A DNA stretch of 58,261 bases from an uncultured Holophagaceae bacterium (GTDB lineage: Bacteria > Acidobacteriota > Holophagae > Holophagales > Holophagaceae), in the NCBI GenBank assembly GCA_903913215.1, contig CAIWKE010000022.1, forward strand, positions 1 to 58,261, written 5' to 3'. This document shows positions 43,573 to 50,725 of the stretch, in pieces (position 1 is the first letter of the stretch; each line of letters opens with the position of its first letter). A program made the position numbers and the translations under genes. The notes under the pieces are model-generated. The model made no database searches, was not told where the DNA came from, and saw only the letters and a program-made list of their open reading frames with translations.

Positions 43573-45318
43573 ATGGTAACCGTCACGACAAGCACAAATT
43601 CGAGCACGGCGAGCCTGAATGGCCTGAGTACGGGCATTGACACCACGGCCCTGATCAACGCCATCATGGCCCAGAAGTCGACCAACGTTACTCGGCTAAA
43701 AGCGCAGCAGACGCTCCTCACCCAGAAGAGCGCGGCCCTGGTGTCCCTCCAGAATGAGCTGACCGGTCTCACCACCAGCATGGCGGTGCTGCAGGATAAA
43801 TTCAACGCCAGCACCATCTCGAGCACCGATAGCACCAATGCCTATGTCACTGCATCGGCCAATGGGGTGACCTCTGGAAGCTTCGACATCCAGGTCAGCA
43901 CCGTGGCCACCAAGGCCCGGCTCTCGGCGAAGCTCGATGGGAGCGGGAACACCACCAACCTCGCGGTGACCAATCCTTCTGATTCCGCAGGCTCCAGTAT
44001 CTTCACAGCGGGAACCCCGGCCACTTTTGCCCTCCAGGGTACGGATGGGAAGGTCTACACGATTACCCTGGACAGCTCTTCCAACACACTGAATGGCCTG
44101 CGCGACAAGATCAACGCGGTGGCCGGATCCAGCGTTACAGCCTCAGTAGTGAACACAGGCAAGGGCGCCAAGCCCTATCAGTTGGTGCTCACCGCCAAAA
44201 CCACGGGCACGGGCAGCACCAGTGGCAACGTGACCCTGGCCGATGTCACCAGCAACGACGGCACCACGGTGGCCAACAACCTAGGGATCCTGGCGGGGAA
44301 GGTGGACAGCCTCAGCACCCCGACGACGATCACCGGCGGGCTGAGCGCGGCTGCCGGCAATGGCGCTGTGGCTACCAATGCGAACTTCACCGTCAACGGC
44401 GTCAGCCTCACCCGCAGCACCAACACGGTCACGGATGCCGTGGACGGCATGACCTTCAACCTCAAGCAGGGTGGGCAGTCGGGTACCACCACGCTGACCG
44501 TCGGCCAGGACGTGACTGGCACCACGGCGGCCCTGCAGGACTACATCACCAAGTACAACCAGCTACTGAAGGACTACAAGACGGCCTCCACGGCCACCAA
44601 GAATTCAGATGGCAGCATTGCCCAGGCGCCCTTATCCGGCGATCAGACCACCCGCTCCATGATGGCCAGCCTCCAGGCCACGCTGATCGGGGCCTCCGCA
44701 GGTGTCCCCGGCAGTGCCACCTATAAGTCCCTGGCCGGTGTGGGGCTCACCAACCAGGCCGATGGCACCCTGTACTTGAACACCTATGCCTTCCAGAAGG
44801 CCATGAACACTGACCCGGCTTCGGTGGAGAACCTGTTCACCTTCTCGGGCAGTTCCACCAGCCCGGCCGTCACAGTCAAGAGCGGGGGCCCCAGCACCGC
44901 CACAGGCAGTGTGGACTTCGCCATCACCGACAGCGGCGGGGGCAACCTGGTGGGCACCCTCACCCAGAATGGCGTGACCTCGAGCCCCATGGCCGTCACC
45001 AACGGGGTCTTGGTGGGAACGGGCAACTTCACCGGGCTGAACCTGACCGTTACCGGCACAGGCTCCGGCACCCTGACCCTCAGCCGGGGGGTTGGGCAAG
45101 CGGCCTCGGACTTCTTGAATACCTACACAGGAACGAATGGAAACATCGCCAACCTGATGAAAACTGTTGCGACCCAGAACACCAACCTGGCCTCGCAGAT
45201 CAGCCAGGCCCAGACCATCCTTGACAGTGAGTCGGCGAGCCTGAAGAAGAAATTCGCCCAGATGGAAGCGACCGTGGGCCAGCTGAAGGTCACCTCGGGT
45301 TCCCTCTTCAGCACCTAG
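43573..45318 (+). CDS. fliD: Flagellar hook-associated protein 2 (filament cap)
   Basis: A 581-residue cap protein. N-terminal FliD_N is recognised from SLNGLSTGIDTTALINAIMA and the following helical coil (VTRLKAQQTLLTQKSAALVS), and the GSFDIQVSTVA block. The C-terminal FliD_C region has DYITKYNQLLKDYKTAS, ASLQATLIGA and the ending coil SASLKKKFAQMEATVGQL. The middle is long and Gly/Thr-rich. It caps the filament and promotes flagellin folding. GAGGTG is four bases upstream of the ATG. Confidence 0.92.
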   Translation: MVTVTTSTNSSTASLNGLSTGIDTTALINAIMAQKSTNVTRLKAQQTLLTQKSAALVSLQNELTGLTTSMAVLQDKFNASTISSTDSTNAYVTASANGVTSGSFDIQVSTVATKARLSAKLDGSGNTTNLAVTNPSDSAGSSIFTAGTPATFALQGTDGKVYTITLDSSSNTLNGLRDKINAVAGSSVTASVVNTGKGAKPYQLVLTAKTTGTGSTSGNVTLADVTSNDGTTVANNLGILAGKVDSLSTPTTITGGLSAAAGNGAVATNANFTVNGVSLTRSTNTVTDAVDGMTFNLKQGGQSGTTTLTVGQDVTGTTAALQDYITKYNQLLKDYKTASTATKNSDGSIAQAPLSGDQTTRSMMASLQATLIGASAGVPGSATYKSLAGVGLTNQADGTLYLNTYAFQKAMNTDPASVENLFTFSGSSTSPAVTVKSGGPSTATGSVDFAITDSGGGNLVGTLTQNGVTSSPMAVTNGVLVGTGNFTGLNLTVTGTGSGTLTLSRGVGQAASDFLNTYTGTNGNIANLMKTVATQNTNLASQISQAQTILDSESASLKKKFAQMEATVGQLKVTSGSLFST

Positions 45319-45332
45319 TTGTTCATTTGTTC

Positions 45333-45360
45333 TTATGTTTCGGCCGCAGTTCGCCGAAAA
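45333..45360 (+). promoter_or_regulatory. Possible second sigma-28-like promoter / inverted repeat before fliS
   Basis: TTATGTTT, 12 bases, then GCCGAAAA resembles the flagellin promoter. It would start fliS about 15 bases upstream of its leader. The same bases also form an inverted repeat, TTTCGGC (45338-45344) and GCCGAAA (45353-45359), with an eight-base loop, which could be a weak hairpin after fliD. I cannot decide between the two readings. Confidence 0.35.
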
Positions 45361-45382
45361 GATCTCTGTAGGGGAATCAATC

Positions 45383-45805
45383 ATGAACGCTTACGCCAAG
45401 ACAGCCAATGCCTACCTCAGCCAGCGCATCATGGGTGCCAGCCCCGAGCAGCAAGCGGCCCTCATCATGGAAGCGGGCCAGCTGCACCTGGGTCGCGCCA
45501 TCCAGGCCCTGAATCGCAACGATTTTTCGGCTGCCACCACCAGCTACATCCGGGTCGCCGAAGTCATCCAGGAGGCCACGATCCGGCTAGACCTGGAAGG
45601 TGGGGGAGAAGCCGCCCAGAGCCTTGCGAAACTGTACGCACATTGGACCAGCGAGCTCATGGCCGCAAGCCGTGCGAAGAACGCGGCGCGCCTCGAGGCC
45701 ATGGCCAGCAACATGGGTGAGATCCGGCAAGCCTGGGAAGAGCACCACCAGAAGAAGGTTGGTAGCCTGGGCTACGCCTTCCAGTTTGGAGACCGGGTCG
45801 GATGA
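45383..45805 (+). CDS. fliS: Flagellar export chaperone FliS
   Basis: A 140-residue helical chaperone that holds flagellin monomers in the cytoplasm before export. YAKTANAYLSQRIMGASPEQ at the start and QAALIMEAGQLHLGRAIQAL are FliS signatures; AQSLAKLYAHWTSELMAAS follows in the third helix. AGGGGA precedes the ATG at 45383. The stop overlaps the next start (ATGA at 45802-45805). The 47849-48250 protein repeats the C-terminal helices of this one. Confidence 0.9.
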   Translation: MNAYAKTANAYLSQRIMGASPEQQAALIMEAGQLHLGRAIQALNRNDFSAATTSYIRVAEVIQEATIRLDLEGGGEAAQSLAKLYAHWTSELMAASRAKNAARLEAMASNMGEIRQAWEEHHQKKVGSLGYAFQFGDRVG

Positions 45806-46101
45806 GCGATACCAGCGTCCGCGCCGCCATCGAACAGATGGAAGCTTGGCTGGCGGATGCGAATTGGATTCCCAACGTTGAGGTTCTGGCCCAGTGGGAT
45901 GCCGAATTCCAGGCCTCTCTGGCTCGGGCCGAGAAAGGGCCCGGGTGGGTGGACCTGGTGGCCAGAGCCATGGCGGCCGGAAGGCAGGTGGAGGACCGGA
46001 CCGTTTTGTTTGTGGAATTACGGGATCAACTCAGGAAGGAAATCGAGGCCCACGAACGTGGCAGCCGCGCCTTGAAGGGCTACGAAGCCAACTCGCGCTG
46101 A
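45802..46101 (+). CDS. Small helical protein after fliS, FliT-like
   Basis: A 99-residue acidic, Trp-rich helical protein: RAAIEQMEAWLADANWIP, WVDLVARAMAAGRQVEDRT and FVELRDQLRKEIEAHERGS. Coupled to fliS by ATGA overlap, which is where FliT usually lies. FliT chaperones FliD and controls FlhDC or FliI activity. Sequence similarity is too weak for certainty, so the assignment rests on size, helicity and position. Confidence 0.5.
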   Translation: MSDTSVRAAIEQMEAWLADANWIPNVEVLAQWDAEFQASLARAEKGPGWVDLVARAMAAGRQVEDRTVLFVELRDQLRKEIEAHERGSRALKGYEANSR

Positions 46102-46107
46102 ACGCGT

Positions 46108-47730
46108 TCATGTCTGGCTCAGGTCCGCCACGATCTGCTGCAGCACCGCCGCCCAGTCGCCGAAGCGCGGCTGCCGGTAGAGGCGCAGGGTGGGATACCA
46201 GGGACTGTCCTCCCGCTCCAGCAGCCAACGGTAGTCCGGCTGGTGGGTGATGAGCAGCAGGATGGGAATGCCCAGCGCCCCGGCCAGGTGGGCCACGGAG
46301 GTGTCCACGGTGATGAGCAGATCCATCTCGCTCAGGGCGAAGGCTGTGTCCGAGAAGTCCCCCAGGCAGGGGGCCAGGGAGACCAGGTTCGGCAGGGGTG
46401 GCAGCTCCGCCTGATCGAGCTGGAAGCTGAACCAGGCCACGCCCGGCAGGGCCGCCAGGGGCGCCAGGGCCAGGGCGGGAATGGAGCGCTCGGAGTCCCG
46501 GGCATGGGCGGGGTTGCCGGCCCAGACCAGGCCGATCCGCGTGTGCTCCCCGGCCGCTGCCAGGAGTTCCTGGAGGCCCTGTCGGTGGGGCACCTCCGCC
46601 GGCACGCGCAGGTAGGGCACCGAGTCCGGAATGCTCTCCAACTCGGTGTGGAAGATCCATGGCAGGGACAAGATGGAGGCCTGGAGGTCGAAGTCTTGGG
46701 AGGACGCGCCCGCGGGCACCAGACCGTCGAGACCCGGGCAGGTGCCGGCCACGTTCAGCACCGGGCCCTGGGCCTCCAGGAGCACGCGCCCGCCCAGGGC
46801 CTTCACCATGGGCAGGTAGCGCAGGAACATCAGCGTGTCGCCGATGCCCTGCTCAGCCCAGAGCAGCAGGGTGCGGCCTTCGAAGGGCTCCCCCTGCCAG
46901 GCGGGTTCCTCAAAGACCCGGAGCGGCCTCAGATCTTCGGGCACCAGCAGGCGGGCCTCGAAGTGTTCCCAGCCTTGGCGGAGGTCCCCGAAGAGCAGGT
47001 CCACAAAGCTCTGCTCGTAGTCGAGGTAGGGCAGGCCTGGGGCCACGCGGCGATACCTCTCGATCTCGGCGCGGTAATCGTCCCAGCAGCCCAGCGAATA
47101 CAAGGGGCCCATCACGCTCTTGTGGACCAGGAAGCTGGTGGGGGCCTGCTGCAGGATCTGGGCAATCTCGCGACAGGTGCCGGGGCGGTCGCCGCTGCGG
47201 GCCAGGCCGGTGATCAGCAGCAGTCTGGCCCGCTCATCGGCTGGGTGGGCGGCGCAGAGTTCCCGGAACTGGCGGGTGGCTTTCTCTAGGCTATTTTGGG
47301 CCATCCAGACGGAGCCGAGGTTCGCCATGGCCCGGAAGTTGGTGAGATCAATCCTCAGCGCGGTGATGCAGGCGGCCTCGGCGTCCTGGAAGCGGCGAGC
47401 TTCCAACAGGGCCAGGGAGAGGCGGGCCCAGAGTTCCGCGAGGTGGGGGCGCAGGTTGGCGTATTGGCCCTGCAGGGCCCCCGGCCGGGCCAGGGCTTCC
47501 AGCATTTGGCTGGCCTGGTCAAGGGCCGCCTGGCCCAGAAGACATTCCACCAGGTAGAGTTGCACGCCCATGCGCCTTGGGTCCTCAGCCAGCAAGGCGC
47601 GGAACTCTCGCTCGGCAGCCACCCACTGACCCTGGCCCAGGAGGGCGGAACCCAGGTCCAGGCGGGCCGTCAATCGCTGCGGATTTGGAGCCTTGACCTT
47701 CTTGAGCCACTTCAAGGGTTTTGGGTCCAC
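46108..47730 (-). CDS. TPR glycosyltransferase, FlmG-like, near flagellar genes
   Basis: A 540-residue protein. About residues 15-250 are TPR units (ALLGQGQWVAAEREFRALLA, LLEARRFQDAEAACITALRI, MAQNSLEKATRQFRELCAAH). Residues ~270-540 are GT-B-like: WQGEPFEGRTLLLWAEQGIG, IGLVWAGNPAHA, SEMDLLITVDTSVAHLAGAL and the ending RYQPDYRWLL-like block LLEREDSPWYPTLRLYRQPR. This TPR plus GT9-like design matches FlmG, which glycosylates flagellin in Caulobacter, and it lies between fliS and a second fliS-like gene. GTG at 47730 follows GGAG by six bases. Convergent with the FliT-like gene. Confidence 0.75.
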   Translation of the reverse strand: MDPKPLKWLKKVKAPNPQRLTARLDLGSALLGQGQWVAAEREFRALLAEDPRRMGVQLYLVECLLGQAALDQASQMLEALARPGALQGQYANLRPHLAELWARLSLALLEARRFQDAEAACITALRIDLTNFRAMANLGSVWMAQNSLEKATRQFRELCAAHPADERARLLLITGLARSGDRPGTCREIAQILQQAPTSFLVHKSVMGPLYSLGCWDDYRAEIERYRRVAPGLPYLDYEQSFVDLLFGDLRQGWEHFEARLLVPEDLRPLRVFEEPAWQGEPFEGRTLLLWAEQGIGDTLMFLRYLPMVKALGGRVLLEAQGPVLNVAGTCPGLDGLVPAGASSQDFDLQASILSLPWIFHTELESIPDSVPYLRVPAEVPHRQGLQELLAAAGEHTRIGLVWAGNPAHARDSERSIPALALAPLAALPGVAWFSFQLDQAELPPLPNLVSLAPCLGDFSDTAFALSEMDLLITVDTSVAHLAGALGIPILLLITHQPDYRWLLEREDSPWYPTLRLYRQPRFGDWAAVLQQIVADLSQT

Positions 47731-47848
47731 GCCACGCTCCGGGCACTTCAGGGATGGCCCCTTTTTCTCACGAAACGCCGTCCCACGGGAGCGAAGTAAA
47801 TCACGAACCCGCCTTGACTGGCCGATACAGGGGGAGGATACCCGCGCC

Positions 47849-48250
47849 ATGACCATTCCCTCCGATCCTTCCGAACTGCCCCTGCCCAGCGAACCGGCCG
47901 AAATCCCGGAGCACATTGTCGTCATCCTGCTGGAGGCCGCCGAGCGGCTCACGACCAAGGTCGAGGAGGCCTTCGCCGTCAAGGATCCCAGGCCACGGGT
48001 GCACTTCGTCCAGAAGATCGAGGCTGTCCTTGAGGATCTGGATGGACGCCTCAACCACGAAGATGGCGGCGATCTGGTCGACCAGCTGGCGCGTACCTAC
48101 GCCTGGTGGCGCAGCGAGGTCGGCGAGGCCAGCCGCGAGGGCGACGCCGAGCGCCTGGGCCGCGTCCGCACCCAGATGGGCGACATCCGCCGGGCCTGGG
48201 AACACGTGCTGTTCGAAGGCGAGGGCATGTCCGGGAATCCCGAGTTCTAG
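47849..48250 (+). CDS. Divergent FliS-like protein
   Basis: A 133-residue helical protein. Its C-terminal half aligns with FliS of this window: LVDQLARTYAWWRSEVGEAS and RLGRVRTQMGDIRRAWEHVL versus AQSLAKLYAHWTSELMAASR and ARLEAMASNMGEIRQAWEEH. The N-terminal half is acidic and lacks the FliS start, although EHIVVILLEAAERLTTKVEE could be a replaced helix. The stop overlaps the aldo/keto reductase stop through CTAG (48247-48250). It may be a specialised chaperone for another exported protein. Ribosome site GGGGGAGGA is about 11 bases from the ATG. Confidence 0.6.
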   Translation: MTIPSDPSELPLPSEPAEIPEHIVVILLEAAERLTTKVEEAFAVKDPRPRVHFVQKIEAVLEDLDGRLNHEDGGDLVDQLARTYAWWRSEVGEASREGDAERLGRVRTQMGDIRRAWEHVLFEGEGMSGNPEF

Positions 48251-49299
48251 GTCTTTATTGGCACGAAGGGCTTGGGCAGGCGGGCGCTGCCCTGGCGTTC
48301 GAACATCCAGCCGGGGTATTCCGAGGGCAGGGCGCTCACCACGTCGAGGCGGGCGAGTTCCTCGGCGCTCAGGCTGAGTTCCGCCGCCGCCAGGTTGTCC
48401 TCCAGCTGGGCCAGGGTCTTGGCGCCGATGATGATGCTCATGACATGGGGCTTGGCCAGCAACCAGGCCAGGGCCACGCGGGCCACGGAGCTGTCATGGG
48501 CCGCGGCCACCTCGCGCATGGCCGCCACGCAGGCCCAGGCTCGGTCGGTGTTCACGGGGGGGAAGTCGAAGGTGGTGCGGCGTGAGCCCTCGGGTGTGGC
48601 CGCGCCGGGGCCAAACTTGCCCGAGAGCAGGCCACCGGCCAGGGGGGACCAGACCATGAGGCCCAACTTCTCCTCGCTCAGCATGGGCACCAGTTCCCGC
48701 TCCAGGTCCCGCCCGGCGATGGAATAGTAGGCCTGCAGGGTCTCGAAGCGGGCATAGCCTTTGGCCTCGCTCAGTCCCAGGGCCTTGGCGATCCGCCAGG
48801 CGGACCAGTTGGACACGCCCACGTAGCGCACCAGGCCTTCGCTCACGAGATCGTCCAGGGCGCGGAGGGTCTCGTCGATGGGGGTCACGGCATCATGGCC
48901 ATGGATCTGGTAGAGGTCGATGTGGTCCGCCTGCAGGCGCTCCAGGCTGGCCTTCACCGAGTCCATGATGTGGCCCCGGGAGGCGCCGCGGTCATTGGGG
49001 CCGGGGCCCATCTCGCCGAAGGTCTTGGTGGCGATGACTACATCCTTGCGGGCCACACCCAGGTTCTTGAAGGCCTGGCCCAGCAGGCGCTCAGAGTGGC
49101 CGAAGGAATACACATCGGCCGTGTCGAAGAAATTCACGCCGCCCGCCAGGGCGCGGCCCACCAGGGCATCCACCTCGGACTGCCCCAGCTGCCCGATGGC
49201 CTTCCAGAATCCTGCGTCCGCATTGCCGCCGAAGGTCATGGCCCCCAGGCAGATTTCCGAAACAAAGAGTCCCGTCCGGCCCAGCTGCTTGTATCTCAT
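48247..49299 (-). CDS. Aldo/keto reductase
   Basis: A 350-residue NADPH-dependent oxidoreductase. MRYKQLGRTGLFVSEICLGAM, GVNFFDTADVYSFGHSERLL (Asp and Tyr of the catalytic tetrad), DVVIATKTFGEM (Lys), IDLYQIHGHDAVTPIDETL (His) and YVGVSNWSAWRIA follow family 12/YghZ-like proteins. Substrate unknown. GGGAGG lies five bases upstream of the ATG at 49299. No clear link to its flanking genes. Confidence 0.9.
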   Translation of the reverse strand: MRYKQLGRTGLFVSEICLGAMTFGGNADAGFWKAIGQLGQSEVDALVGRALAGGVNFFDTADVYSFGHSERLLGQAFKNLGVARKDVVIATKTFGEMGPGPNDRGASRGHIMDSVKASLERLQADHIDLYQIHGHDAVTPIDETLRALDDLVSEGLVRYVGVSNWSAWRIAKALGLSEAKGYARFETLQAYYSIAGRDLERELVPMLSEEKLGLMVWSPLAGGLLSGKFGPGAATPEGSRRTTFDFPPVNTDRAWACVAAMREVAAAHDSSVARVALAWLLAKPHVMSIIIGAKTLAQLEDNLAAAELSLSAEELARLDVVSALPSEYPGWMFERQGSARLPKPFVPIKT

Positions 49300-49387
49300 G
49301 GCTGCCTCCCATGGGGACACCGGGGGCGGCCCCGCCCAAGGTTGCCACAAATTCCGGTGGCCCAGTCAGCCTGGAGCTTGGAAAGAT

Positions 49388-49396
49388 TGGTATAAT
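49388..49396 (+). promoter_or_regulatory. Extended -10 promoter for the PAS gene
   Basis: TGGTATAAT is a perfect TATAAT with the TGn extension, rare in such GC-rich DNA. No good -35 hexamer is found 17 bases upstream, as expected when an extended -10 is used. Transcription would start near 49403 and the gene begins at 49435. Confidence 0.55.
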
Positions 49397-49434
49397 TTGG
49401 GCGATCCTAAGCTTTTCCAACCCGTGCGGCCGCC

Positions 49435-50085
49435 ATGAATCCTGCGCTTCCTCTAGCTTCGCCTGAAGCGGCCCTCGCCGGAGAGAAGGTCACGGAACTG
49501 CGGCGCCGACTGGAGGTGCTGGAGCTGGTCCTGGGCGAGTCCACGGATCCCATTTTCAACATCCTGGAAGACGGCACCTATCGCTACGTGAACCAGGCCT
49601 TCTCGGGCCCCTTCGGCCGTAGCCCGGAGGAGGTTGTCGGGCGCCAGATCTGGGATCTGTTCTCCGCTGAGGAAGCGGAAAAGCGCATGCGGGTCGTGCG
49701 TCAGGCCATCGCCACCAAGGAAGCCATCGTCTTCGATGTGCGGGTGCCCACGGCTGCCGGAGACACCTTCTACATCACCTCCGTGAAGCCCATCCTGGAC
49801 ACCACGGGCAAGGTCTCCTCTGTGGTCTGCATCTCCAAGAACATCACCGAGCGGAAGCGGGAGGAGCAGGAGCGCATGGCGCTCCTCCAGCACCTCCAGC
49901 TCGCCCATCACCAAGTCCACTCGCTCTCGGGCCTGCTGCCGGTCTGCGCCCACTGCCGGAAGATCCGGGAGGGTGACGGCTCCTGGACCCAACTCGAGGT
50001 CTTCATCCAGGCCCGTTCCCAGGCGGAATTCACCCACGGGGTCTGCCCCGACTGCGCCCGGGAGCACTTCCCCGAATCCCTGTGA
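49435..50085 (+). CDS. PAS-domain protein with C-terminal Cys-rich motif
   Basis: A 216-residue protein. PAS domain about residues 22-135: LVLGESTDPIFNILEDGTYR, YVNQAFSGPFGRSPEEVVGR and VSSVVCISKNITERKREEQE. The C-terminal LSGLLPVCAHCRKIREGDG and CPDCAREHFPESL form a known tail found after PAS or receiver domains in many bacteria. Its Cys pairs (CAHC and CPDC) may bind metal. It carries no kinase, cyclase or HTH domain, so it is a sensor lacking an output of its own. Confidence 0.8.
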   Translation: MNPALPLASPEAALAGEKVTELRRRLEVLELVLGESTDPIFNILEDGTYRYVNQAFSGPFGRSPEEVVGRQIWDLFSAEEAEKRMRVVRQAIATKEAIVFDVRVPTAAGDTFYITSVKPILDTTGKVSSVVCISKNITERKREEQERMALLQHLQLAHHQVHSLSGLLPVCAHCRKIREGDGSWTQLEVFIQARSQAEFTHGVCPDCAREHFPESL

Positions 50086-50106
50086 ATCGCCCCTCCAGGA
50101 GCTGAC

Positions 50107-50697
50107 ATGGCCGCCACACCCTTTGCCGCCGAGTGGGTCCAGCAGGGGGCCGATATCTTCCAGTGGGGTCGCAAGGCCGCCTACTGGAAGGGGCGGAAGG
50201 GCTGGTGGGCCTCCCGTCAGGACGTGGAGGGCATCAAGGGCCCCTTCCGCACCCCGGGCGCCGCTCAGAAGTGGGCCGAGGAGCCCTTTCGTGAGCAGTA
50301 CCGCCTGGCTCAGCAGAAGCTGCGCGAGGCCACGCAGAAGGCCCTGGAGGACCGGAAGGCCAAGCGGGCGAACCAGAAGGCCGCAGCGGCGGAGCAGGCC
50401 CAGGAACGGGAGGCCCGGGATCGCGTGACCTGGAATGGGCTGGGCCCCGAGGAGCGCCGGGTGCAGCCGGGCCAGGTCTGGGCCATGAAGGATCCCCGCT
50501 TCGAGCAGCATCAGGTGCTCGTGATCGAGGTGAAGAAGACCCTCGCCATCGTCCTGGCGCGGCAGGCTCGCGCCACGCCCTGGAAGGGCCTGGAGCCGGA
50601 GTCCCGGACGCTCAGCCACCTCCCTCGGACCTACCACCTGGTGGGCATGGCCAAGGTGCCGGGCCCCGCGGCGCGGAGCCGGGTGACCCCAGCCTGA
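50107..50697 (+). CDS. Unknown basic helical protein
   Basis: A 196-residue protein; the ATG at 50107 has AGGAG five bases upstream. The N-terminal part is rich in Trp, Lys and Gly (FQWGRKAAYWKGRKGWWASR). The middle is a charged helix (REATQKALEDRKAKRANQKA), likely coiled coil, and the C-terminal part has RVQPGQVWAMKDPRFEQHQV and LVIEVKKTLAIVL, perhaps a small beta domain. No family recognised. It is 21 bases downstream of the PAS gene and probably cotranscribed. Confidence 0.65.
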   Translation: MAATPFAAEWVQQGADIFQWGRKAAYWKGRKGWWASRQDVEGIKGPFRTPGAAQKWAEEPFREQYRLAQQKLREATQKALEDRKAKRANQKAAAAEQAQEREARDRVTWNGLGPEERRVQPGQVWAMKDPRFEQHQVLVIEVKKTLAIVLARQARATPWKGLEPESRTLSHLPRTYHLVGMAKVPGPAARSRVTPA

Positions 50698-50725
50698 TCA
50701 GGGCCGGGGCCACGGGGCAATTCGC

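Noticed and set aside
48256-48272. TGGCAC followed by CTTGG near the reductase stop
   Set aside because: Inside a coding region, on a strand with no downstream gene start, and the -12 box is imperfect.
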